DNA of 64,000 bases, taken from Deltaproteobacteria bacterium. Lineage in GTDB: Bacteria > Myxococcota_A > Polyangia > GCA-2747355. The translations under genes and the position numbers were made by a program. Below are positions 27,801 through 35,203 of this stretch, piece by piece (the first letter of the stretch is position 1; each line of letters opens with the position of its first letter). Location of the stretch: contig JACKDQ010000001.1 of the NCBI GenBank assembly GCA_020633415.1, forward strand, positions 806,001-870,000, read 5' to 3'. A model generated the notes under the pieces. That model had not been told where the DNA came from, made no database searches, and saw nothing but the letters and a program-made list of their open reading frames with translations.

Positions 27801-30800
27801 TTGCTGAGTCGGATCGCCGAGCCACAGCGTGTGAATTGCGACGACAAGATCGGCTGACCCCGCGCTTAGTCCGGCGGTGTGCGGCTCTTGCAGCAATGAG
27901 TAGTTTAGGTACCTGGTGCGTTCGCCGCTTTCGCCGCGCTGCTGCTGCGCCTGTAATGCAAGTACCGCATTTGCCTCGGCCTGGGCGATGTTTTCAAAGT
28001 GAAACGCGAGTGGCCCGAGCACGGAGCGATCCTCGGTACTGAAGGCGTGAAGTTCGAGTGCTGAGCGATTGATCCCTCCGCCTTCGAGCCAGCGCGAGAT
28101 CGCTGAGCGTGCTGCGTTCTGCGCCCAAGGCAAGTCGGTAAGCGCATCGAGGCGTTCGTTTGCCGCCGCCAGGTGTGCGAGATCTTGGGCGAGGTCAGAA
28201 GGCGATGTTTCGCCGCGCAGTAGCCGCGTGAGCTTTTCGGCTATATCATCGGGCAGCCGACTGTGTGCGGTAGCTGAGCCTCGATCGCTGGGATGGCGGG
28301 CGAGACGAGAGAGTCCAGCGTCGATCGCTGCGCGAAGCGCCACAAGGCTGTTAGACCGATCGAGCTTGGCCAAGGCCGCGCTGATCGAGGTGACGTCGCC
28401 CTTTGTTGCGGTTGCTCTTTGGAGCACCGCGCTAGCCTCTCGCTCGGTTGGCGAAAGCGCTTCGCGCGGCTTCTCGGCGGTGACGCTGCGCGCTGCGAGA
28501 TCGGTCGAACGCCAGCGGTTTTCCGCCTCGTCGCTGTATTTGAGGTGGGGTGAGAAGCGCTGGTGCTCGAAAGCGTAGCCTGGCAATGCGACCTTCTGAC
28601 CGCTCGTCGAGACGCGTGGCTCGGCGATTTTGCCGGCGAGGAAGCACCGCGCGATTAGGTCGACGACATGCCTGACTGATAGCGCTTCGGGGGCAGCTAG
28701 CAGGTGCAGCTGTTGCGGATGGTCGAATTGTTCGGCCCCGATGACGATCAGCGTTTCACAGCTCGCAAAACGTTGGCCAATCGCCGAGATGTCCGTTGTC
28801 GTTTGCTGCAACGCATTTGCCGGCGGTGCCTTGCGGCGGGCGACCGGCGTTCCGTCGGGCAGCACGACATCGATCGCCGGTGCCCGCAGCTGATCAACCG
28901 TGGGCTCTGCCGCCGCTTGATCTTCGTCGAGCATGCCCGCGGTCAAGTACGCGGCGATTGCGCTGCTGTTGTTGGCTGAGACTACGGCCGGGCGGAGTCC
29001 GCAGTGTATTAGCCAGCGCGCGAGTAGATAGCCGACCTGCCCGAGCGGACTGGCTGCTGTCGCGCCGTTCGCTGGTCGGAGCTGAGGGGGTAAGTCGTCG
29101 GCGACCTTGTCGAGATTCCCGATGTAGAGTCCGATTCGGCCTGAATGCTGTGGTGCTGCGTTGTATGAGCCCTCGCGGGCTCCGGTGATGCGCAACGTTT
29201 CGAGTTGGGTCAGCAGTTGCTCGCGTGTTTCAACCGCCAGTGCCAGGCGGTGCGTGAAGTGGCTGCGCCCACTGGCGAGCGTTGCGCAGACATCCTCGAG
29301 ACGCCGCTGTGGGTACTCGGTCAGATACCGCAGCAGGTTATCGACCTGGGCGAGCAGCGACTCGAGCGACATCGCCGAGAGGCAGCAGAGATTGAGTCCG
29401 CTCCATTGCTCGCTCGGTGTACGGGGCTCTGGCGCCTCCTCGAGAACGACGTGGACGTTTGTGCCAGAGATGCCAAATGCACTGACGCCGGCTCGACGGG
29501 GCCGAGCGCCACGCGGCCAGGGAATCGGTGAAGTAACAATCGTCGCGAAGGTCTCGTCGTAGCCGAGGTGTGGGTTGATTCGCTCGGGCGGTATTTGAGG
29601 AGCGATGCACTCGCTGTCCAGACTCTGGGCAACTTTGACCACGCCCGATAAGCCTGCGGCCGCTTCGATATGACCGATGTTGGACTTGATCGAACCGATC
29701 GCGTAGCGACGGTCGGCTTCGCGCGGACCAAACACTTCGGCTTGTGCGCGGACTTCGATCGGGTCGCCGAGGCTGGTTCCTGTTCCATGGCACTCGATGT
29801 AGTCGACATCATCGGGTTTGAGTGATGCACGCTGGAATGCTTCAATGAGCGTGTTCTGCTGCGACTTCTCGCTCGGGGCGGTAATGCGCACAGACCGTCC
29901 GTCGTGGTCGATTCCCCATCCGCGGACGACGGCCGTGATGCGGTCGCCAGCAGATTGGGCGTCGCTGAGCCGCTTGAGGACGATAGCGCAGCAGCCTTCT
30001 CCACGCCCCACGCCTTGGCCGTTGGCACAGAACGGTTGGCAGCGACCGTTGGGCGCCAGTCCCTGCAGTTTAGACAGTGCGATCTGCGCGCCGGGCGTAA
30101 GCATTAGATTGACGCCACCGACGATCGCGATGTCCGACTCACCGCTGCGCAGACTGTGTCCGGCGATGTGCAGCGCCACCAGTGAAGATGAGCAGGCCGT
30201 GTCGACGATCAGCGCTGGTCCGTGGAGATCGAGTAAGAACGACAAGCGCCCGGCGACGAAGCTTCCCGGGACACCTTCTGCCGTCAAGCCGGTAATCTTC
30301 TCGCGCTCGCTCCAAGCGATGTGAACGAAATCTGGCTTGTCGATGGCGACGAACACCCCGGTCTTGCTGCCGCGTAACTGGTGTGCAGGGAGGCCTGCAT
30401 CTTCCAGCGCGTGCCACGCAGTTTCTAGCAGCAGTCGTTGGTGTGGATCGGTGGTGCTAGCGAGGGCTTCGGTCATTTCGAAGAACGCGGCGTCGAAGGC
30501 GTCGACCGGTTCGGCGAGAAAGGATGCGCGGTCAGCGTTGGTCTTGCCTGGTGCGTACTTGTCGGTCGAGAAGAACTCCTCGCGGTCACCCCAGCGGCCA
30601 GGCGGAATCGGTCCTGCAGTGACCTTTTGCTCGAGGAGCAGCTGCCAGAGCTCAGGCAACGTGGTGACGCCGCCGGGGAACCGGCAGGCAAGTCCGATGA
30701 TCGCCAGCGGTTCGTTGATTTGACGACTCTGCTCGGCGATGCGGGATTTCAGCTCGCGGATCGCGTCCAGCGCGCGTCTCTCGAGCGGCGATAGGTCCGA

Positions 30801-30830
30801 CTGGTGGTCGTTGCTCAAGGTTGCACCCAT
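24876..30830 (-). CDS. Type I polyketide synthase: KS-AT0-(MT/DH-like)-KR-ACP
   Basis: This protein has 1984 residues. An N-terminal docking helix precedes a complete KS (Cys213 in DTACSSSL, His348 in HGTGT, His387 in NIGHIEAAAG). An AT-like segment follows with post-AT linker VALPGYAFEHQRF, but FPGQG is absent and GHSxGE reads SANNSS, so it cannot load an extender. Residues about 960-1100 resemble the C-terminal half of a C-methyltransferase without the SAM glycine motif. A weak DH-like part has HHVEPDHDF and HIDPRLLDAAV. The KR is intact (ITGGLGAVG, Tyr1742) with the A-type tryptophan (GVWG) and no LDD. The ACP carries Ser1900 in GVDSL. The C-terminal EAQELLERIDELDEAQV resembles docking helices. 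It must be loaded in trans, perhaps by the AT of the first PKS. Confidence 0.85.
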   Translation of the reverse strand: MGATLSNDHQSDLSPLERRALDAIRELKSRIAEQSRQINEPLAIIGLACRFPGGVTTLPELWQLLLEQKVTAGPIPPGRWGDREEFFSTDKYAPGKTNADRASFLAEPVDAFDAAFFEMTEALASTTDPHQRLLLETAWHALEDAGLPAHQLRGSKTGVFVAIDKPDFVHIAWSEREKITGLTAEGVPGSFVAGRLSFLLDLHGPALIVDTACSSSLVALHIAGHSLRSGESDIAIVGGVNLMLTPGAQIALSKLQGLAPNGRCQPFCANGQGVGRGEGCCAIVLKRLSDAQSAGDRITAVVRGWGIDHDGRSVRITAPSEKSQQNTLIEAFQRASLKPDDVDYIECHGTGTSLGDPIEVRAQAEVFGPREADRRYAIGSIKSNIGHIEAAAGLSGVVKVAQSLDSECIAPQIPPERINPHLGYDETFATIVTSPIPWPRGARPRRAGVSAFGISGTNVHVVLEEAPEPRTPSEQWSGLNLCCLSAMSLESLLAQVDNLLRYLTEYPQRRLEDVCATLASGRSHFTHRLALAVETREQLLTQLETLRITGAREGSYNAAPQHSGRIGLYIGNLDKVADDLPPQLRPANGATAASPLGQVGYLLARWLIHCGLRPAVVSANNSSAIAAYLTAGMLDEDQAAAEPTVDQLRAPAIDVVLPDGTPVARRKAPPANALQQTTTDISAIGQRFASCETLIVIGAEQFDHPQQLHLLAAPEALSVRHVVDLIARCFLAGKIAEPRVSTSGQKVALPGYAFEHQRFSPHLKYSDEAENRWRSTDLAARSVTAEKPREALSPTEREASAVLQRATATKGDVTSISAALAKLDRSNSLVALRAAIDAGLSRLARHPSDRGSATAHSRLPDDIAEKLTRLLRGETSPSDLAQDLAHLAAANERLDALTDLPWAQNAARSAISRWLEGGGINRSALELHAFSTEDRSVLGPLAFHFENIAQAEANAVLALQAQQQRGESGERTRYLNYSLLQEPHTAGLSAGSADLVVAIHTLWLGDPTQQLQRIRSLLTPGALFVGWELNAPALWHALCFGVLSPTVRYLSGLDWREQLLANGFDRIATIASPSAMSTLILARLETPDRQTIYARGVDSTRQTAVARQQQHAPTSIAGLRLPSAVPIFEHHVEPDHDFWRFTPDTSPPVVSWATAAEMLAAAAAPDADDVLLDGLSLDDEPALDAPESATTQCSAFVPADGVPLAELHLGDDGKAWHRVAAARVLTIGEAQGDSSLADELKRCPEQIDPATLDATLRRHGYGALPARCTRLLRGNDELVADLAVDKTDKRYHIDPRLLDAAVLLGISNLAPAPDTRFAPAKARRWGLHGRGVDETTCHVRLTREDVDHPTIDITLYDQQQKPIGGVRDLELVTVDLDRRTNAHGLSEWLKEVSWLSLSAPARDADAPRKWLIIGDGSSLAETLVGEIETRGLSATQLRHEELSRLPLLLNQLRADRASQLGVLFLATTAQKSQLAVDTANIQTLLQLTAQLAATKDQGKARVWLVTRQALSHQGEDVEPHKTLLWGLGRAIDLEQPTHWGGMVDIEQQTAVGSIVDELLSDRQEPQVAYRAGARYGLRLTSPIESPPSRAAQISPEGVYLITGGLGAVGRRLALWLAHQGATELLLCSRQGVQTQQQRDTLNTLETLGVKASVAQFNIASLDETHQALKGVADRIRGVFHLAGSIFNGPLEQITQATVERVLAAKTTGAWNLHRATESSPLDHFVLFGSGSGVWGSNEQTLYAASNAYLEGLANYRAHRKLPALCIAWGTFASETAATQRADLEIGARPMPANISFGLLARQMAQTGRANSVIARIDWPHFASLYSATKFRPLCESLAARHDASGGTAKEAFVAELHALPENERAAYTVRILVSLTAAALGRPEELLDRERSFSELGVDSLIIVSLLRPLIARTGLDIPTSVLYLAESINALGEQLVEMALRADDQPLSDDDAMSIEEAQELLERIDELDEAQVAQVLERLGLE

Positions 30831-31032
30831 TTCGCACCCCGCGCTGGTCGCGGGACCGACTGCTCTCGTTCGATATGCTTGATAAACTTAGATCATAGAC
30901 CGAAGGTTCTGACGAGTACAGCCGGATTCCTTTTGGTATGCAGATGTAGGCTATGTCGGATATTGGCGTGCGAGATCGACTTGATGATAGAGTTGCTGTT
31001 GTACAGATGCTCGACGGACGCACTCTCGCCGG

Positions 31033-33351
31033 ATGGGGTGGCGAGTCAGAGGACCTTTTGCGCAGATGAGATGGAGTTCGCCCAAGCTAGCCAGCGACGT
31101 TGCGCTTGAACGTGTCGATTGTGGAGCTGTTGCGCGCTGGGAGTCGGGAGACGACGAGGTTGCGTTAACCTCGCTGCAGGTTGATGTTGCCGAGCTGCTC
31201 GATGGTGAGCGCACTGTTGATCAGCTGCTGATCGAGCTTCTGCCTCAGCATCCTGAAATCGATCAGACGCGGCTCGATGATGTCGTCCGTGGACTCGTCG
31301 CCTATGGTCTGATCGATCCGATGTCACCTGGGACGTTCGGTGCGGCAACCGAGGAGGTGCCGCTGGTCGATGTCAGTTTCCTGGAGGTCGAAGGCGCCGA
31401 AGATACCGATGTCTCTGCCGGTCCCGCGGGTGTTGCCACCGATACCCGGCGCGTCGAGGCAGAGGATGCGCGGGTCTCCGAGTTGGAGGAGCGTTCGCTA
31501 ACGGCCGACCTCACCGATGCATGGGGCACCGAAATGCAGCGCCTGTTCCTCTCGGCGATGACGATGCTGCAAGAGGGACATGTTCTCGAGGCGCGAAAGT
31601 ATGCCGAGGCTTTTGCCGAGCTCGCGCCTGGGGCAGACGATGCGCGGTCACTGCGAGAATTGGTCGATGCCGAAATCGCGCGGCGATCGATGTCGACATA
31701 TGAATCATTGTCCTCGGACTTGGCCAGTTCCTTTTCTGGTGGTGTGCCGCTGCGCAAGCCCGATGATCTCGACGACGATGACGACGATGACGATGAGGAT
31801 GAGGATGAGGATGACCTCGACGACGTAGCAGGCGCGGTCCAGCCTGGTCCGGGTCGTCCCGGTCCGGGTGGTCCCGGTCGTCGTGGTCCAGGTGGTCCAG
31901 GTGGTCCAGGTCGTCGTGGTCCAGGTGGTCCAGGTGGTCCGGGTCGACGTGGTCCGGGTGGTCCGGGTGGTCCCGGTGGTCCCGGTCGACGTGGTCCGGG
32001 TGGTCCCGGTGGTCCGGGTGGTCCGGGTGGTCCGGGTCGTCGTGGTCCAGGCATGGGCCCAGGCTTTGGTCCCGGTGGTCCCGTCAACGGGTCAAGTGCC
32101 GATTCAGACGGTTCGGAAGCGGATTATCCTGCTGTGCCAAGCCCCCATCGCCTTGGCCCTGGCGCCGGAGGACCCGGTCCTCGTCGTCTGGGTCCAGCAG
32201 GTGGACCGGGCGCGGCAATGGTGCGCGGGCAAGGCGGGCAAATTGGTCCGCATCGAGCCGCCGAAGAACCGCCGTTGCGACCGCTTGAATCGCGGGGCTA
32301 CGCTGTTGGCCTGCCACCGCTGACGCGGCGCGTGCAGGTGATGCGCTGGGGCAAGCGCATCATCGTGTTTTCGGCACTGATCGGAGCTGGGCTGATCACG
32401 CCTTGCCAAATGGCGGTGTCTGCCGAATTTGAGATTTTGGCGGCAACGCGACACATCGTTCGTCCGACGGTTGATGGTCTGATTTCAAGAATCGCAGTGC
32501 GCGAGGGCGATCGCGTTAAGACGGGCCAGCTGCTGGTTGAATTGGTCAACGCGGAGCATAAGACGCGACTCAAGAGTCTCGAGGCCAAGCTCAAGCGCGC
32601 CGATGCGGATCTGGAGATCGTGCGCCGCGGTGCGACCAAAGAAGAGAAGGACCGCGCGCGCCAGGCGGTCAAGACCCGGCAGATCGCTGTTTCAGTGCAA
32701 GTTCAACAATGCGCACGGACGCGCCGCCTAGTCACGCAAGGCGTGATTCCGCGGGCCAAGCTTGAAGATTGCATGGATGAGCTCAAGCAGCGACAGGCGT
32801 CGTACGCCGAGGAGCGGGCGAGGTTGGGTATCGCCTTGCGCGAGGCAACCCCCGCTGAGATCGCGCGTGCCAAGGCCGATCGCGAGGTGCTGTTAGCCGA
32901 GATCAATGCGCTTCGCACAACGATCGAAGCCGGAATGCTGAGGTCACGGATCGACGGCGTAGTGATCACCGCCCAGCTCGAACAAAAAGTCGGCGTGCGT
33001 GTTATGAGCGGGGCTGAGATTCTCCAGGTCGCCGACGACACCAATCTCGTCGCCGAAATCCGTGTCGAGCAAGCGGATCTAGATGTACTGCTCCGCGGGT
33101 TGCCTGTCGAACTCGAGGTGCCCAGCATGCCGGACAAGGTCTTTCGCGGCGAGGTCACGTCGGTGGCGGCGGCCGTGGTGCACGATGCATTGGCCAAGAC
33201 CTCATACGTGCCGGTCCGCACAAAGTTGATCAACGAAAGCGGGCTTCTGCGCGAGGGAATGCGTGGCGATGCCAAGATCCTCTTGCGCGAGTCGAACGTG
33301 CTGGCTGTGCTGTATCGCAAGATCAAGCGGCTGCTGCGCGCCGATCTCTAG
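31033..33351 (+). CDS. PqqD/RRE-like domain fused to HlyD adaptor with GPG-rich linker
   Basis: This protein has 772 residues (ATG 31033; ATG 31066 is an equally possible start). Residues about 14-97 resemble a PqqD-type winged helix: a beta-rich start, then LQVDVAELLDGERTVDQLLIELLPQ, then LDDVVRGLVAYGLIDP. A TPR-like helical pair (MTMLQEGHVLEARKYAEAF) follows. Then come an Asp/Glu run (about 241-258), a Gly-Pro-rich repeat with Arg pairs (about 270-345), a transmembrane helix near 440-460 and a full HlyD adaptor. The hairpin carries Cys560 and Cys580. PqqD-like domains (RREs) bind leader peptides of ribosomal peptides, so this may tether precursor to an exporter. It is divergent from the second PKS; the 202-base gap (30831-31032) holds no gene and no clear promoter. 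Confidence 0.75.
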   Translation: MGWRVRGPFAQMRWSSPKLASDVALERVDCGAVARWESGDDEVALTSLQVDVAELLDGERTVDQLLIELLPQHPEIDQTRLDDVVRGLVAYGLIDPMSPGTFGAATEEVPLVDVSFLEVEGAEDTDVSAGPAGVATDTRRVEAEDARVSELEERSLTADLTDAWGTEMQRLFLSAMTMLQEGHVLEARKYAEAFAELAPGADDARSLRELVDAEIARRSMSTYESLSSDLASSFSGGVPLRKPDDLDDDDDDDDEDEDEDDLDDVAGAVQPGPGRPGPGGPGRRGPGGPGGPGRRGPGGPGGPGRRGPGGPGGPGGPGRRGPGGPGGPGGPGGPGRRGPGMGPGFGPGGPVNGSSADSDGSEADYPAVPSPHRLGPGAGGPGPRRLGPAGGPGAAMVRGQGGQIGPHRAAEEPPLRPLESRGYAVGLPPLTRRVQVMRWGKRIIVFSALIGAGLITPCQMAVSAEFEILAATRHIVRPTVDGLISRIAVREGDRVKTGQLLVELVNAEHKTRLKSLEAKLKRADADLEIVRRGATKEEKDRARQAVKTRQIAVSVQVQQCARTRRLVTQGVIPRAKLEDCMDELKQRQASYAEERARLGIALREATPAEIARAKADREVLLAEINALRTTIEAGMLRSRIDGVVITAQLEQKVGVRVMSGAEILQVADDTNLVAEIRVEQADLDVLLRGLPVELEVPSMPDKVFRGEVTSVAAAVVHDALAKTSYVPVRTKLINESGLLREGMRGDAKILLRESNVLAVLYRKIKRLLRADL
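31848..32080 (+). repeat. Tandem Gly-Pro-Gly coding repeat
   Basis: GGTCCNGGTGGTCC-type units encode runs such as RRGPGGPGGPG, in units of 11, 11, 14 and 17 residues separated by Arg pairs. The Gly-X-Y register slips by two at each Arg pair, so it is collagen-like but not a continuous collagen helix. It forms a long flexible linker before the membrane segment of the adaptor. Confidence 0.9.
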
Positions 33352-33532
33352 CAGGCAGATCTCGAACAGCGCCGGCGTCCGTTCGTCAGCGTGAGATGCG
33401 GCTGTAGTGGTATGTCCTACATGGCATCGTTTGTCCGATCGACGTAGAATTGCGCATGCTCTTCAGCGCAGCCAGCGCCGGTTTTTCCGCGCGCCGTGCA
33501 ATGAACTCGGTCTGGCAGACAAGAACAAGCCC

Positions 33533-35191
33533 GTGAAGCGCGAATCGCCAAAGTCTGATGCACTGCGTGAGCTGGTCCAGGTTGGGCAGTCGCTTGAGCC
33601 GGTAGGTCCGGCTTCGATCGACTCTGCCACCCCGGCGCCCCACGGACAATCTTCAGCTGAGGTTCGACGGCTGTTTCGCGCGACGATGGTGATGTTGCGT
33701 CAAGGCTTGCTGCATGAAGCGGAGCGCTATGCCCGCCTGCTCAATGAAATGCTTCCCGACAGCGAGGAGGCCAAGTCACTTGCCGCGCTGGTTGAGGCGC
33801 AGCTTGAATATTCAGAGAACAATCCGTCCTACCGCGAGCACGTCTCGGCCGAACTTCGTGTCGCCCACGGCACCGATCAATTGATTGCAGCAGTGCGTGG
33901 CGAGCCCGAGGAAGAAGAAGACGACGACGAGGACGACGAAGACGACGAAGAAGACGACGACGAAGACGACGAAGAGGCCGAACTCGAGGCCCAGTACGAA
34001 GACCCTGATGGGGATGGAGACCCCAAAGCCGCGGCTGGTGAGGCGGCGATGAGGCTGTTTAGCAGGTCGATCGAGGCCAAAGCGGCGCCCACAAAGTTCG
34101 CGCTCTACGGCATGTCGAAAACCGTGATCATGCTCGGTGTGACTGTCGCTATCTTGGCCTTGATTCCGTTTCCGGTGAGCGTCAAGGGCAAGTGCGTTGC
34201 GCGGGCTACGCGCCAAGTCACCGTACATAGCGCTGTGTCAGGCCGCATCGCGACGATCGATGTGCGTGTTGGCCAGCACGTCAAGGCCGGTCAGGTGCTG
34301 TTCCGAATCGCTGGCGAAGCGACTTCGGCGGACTTGGCCGTGCTCGATGCGAGTTTGGCGCGGGCGCGCTCTGACCTGCAACGCGTGCAGCGCGGCGCAA
34401 CTGTTGAAGAGATCCGTGCCGTGCGCAAACGCTATGCGGCCGCGCGAACTCGACAAGCGTTGAAGGGGGCGGAGTGCCGCCGGGTCAGCAAGAACGTTCG
34501 CGCGGGACTCGTCGCGCGGGAAACGTTGATCGCTTGTCGATCGGCGCTAACACAGCTGCGGAACGAGGCAGCCGAGTTCTACGCTGCTTTGCGATCGACC
34601 GCTCGGCGAGCTACGCCGGCGGAGCTAACGCGAGCGAAAGCCGAGATCGACAGACTGATCGCCGAGCGCGATGTGGTCCTGGCGAGTCAATCCAAGCTGA
34701 CCGTCAAGAGCCCGATCTCTGGAATGGTTCAGCTGCCGGTGGCGCCGCCCAGTGTCACCATGGAGGGGAAGCTGGCAGCCTTGGAAGAGGGCAAATTTCC
34801 GATAGGAGTCCACGCCGACCGGCCCTTCGATGAAGTTGTCGGTCGGCTGGTCAGTGCCGGTGAAGCGGTGATGTCGGTCGTTGAGATCGGCAAGATTACG
34901 GTCGAGATCGAAGTGGCTGAAAAGCACGCCGACGCGGTACGGCCTGGTGCTCGGGCGCTGGTGCGGTTTGCGTCGATGCCTGACCGCGATTTTCATGGAC
35001 AGGTAAGCACGTTCTCCCCGGCGATCACCAAGACCGATATGACCCACTTCGGTCACGAGCTGATCGCTCGCGTCGAGCTAGAGAACGACGATCGAGCGCT
35101 GCGTCCTGGTATGAGTGGGGCGGCGGAAATCGTTACGCCGCCCCAGACGTTGCTTCGTCAGATCTTGCGGATGTTTCGCTGCGGTCCGTAG
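33533..35191 (+). CDS. HlyD-family adaptor with acidic linker and Cys-X19-Cys hairpin
   Basis: This protein is 552 residues from GTG 33533 (MKRESPKSDALRELVQ); an in-frame GTG at 33407 would add 42 residues of poor quality. A TPR-like helical pair (MVMLRQGLLHEAERYARLLNEMLP) parallels that of the preceding adaptor. It is followed by a 30-residue Glu/Asp run, then a transmembrane helix (VIMLGVTVAILALIPFPV). The lipoyl halves VHSAVSGRIATIDVRVGQHVKAG and VKSPISGMVQLPVAP flank a long hairpin with Cys315 and Cys335. No PqqD-like domain is visible. It follows the previous adaptor gene on the same strand by about 180 bases and converges with the M50-HlyD gene 12 bases away. It probably forms a complex with the other adaptors. 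Confidence 0.8.
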   Translation: MKRESPKSDALRELVQVGQSLEPVGPASIDSATPAPHGQSSAEVRRLFRATMVMLRQGLLHEAERYARLLNEMLPDSEEAKSLAALVEAQLEYSENNPSYREHVSAELRVAHGTDQLIAAVRGEPEEEEDDDEDDEDDEEDDDEDDEEAELEAQYEDPDGDGDPKAAAGEAAMRLFSRSIEAKAAPTKFALYGMSKTVIMLGVTVAILALIPFPVSVKGKCVARATRQVTVHSAVSGRIATIDVRVGQHVKAGQVLFRIAGEATSADLAVLDASLARARSDLQRVQRGATVEEIRAVRKRYAAARTRQALKGAECRRVSKNVRAGLVARETLIACRSALTQLRNEAAEFYAALRSTARRATPAELTRAKAEIDRLIAERDVVLASQSKLTVKSPISGMVQLPVAPPSVTMEGKLAALEEGKFPIGVHADRPFDEVVGRLVSAGEAVMSVVEIGKITVEIEVAEKHADAVRPGARALVRFASMPDRDFHGQVSTFSPAITKTDMTHFGHELIARVELENDDRALRPGMSGAAEIVTPPQTLLRQILRMFRCGP

Positions 35192-35203
35192 CGGGGACAT
35201 CCA

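Noticed and set aside
31302..32087. Minus-strand 261-residue frame rich in Pro-Gly and Ser
   Set aside because: It is the complement of the GPG repeat and acidic run of the adaptor gene; no independent coding evidence.
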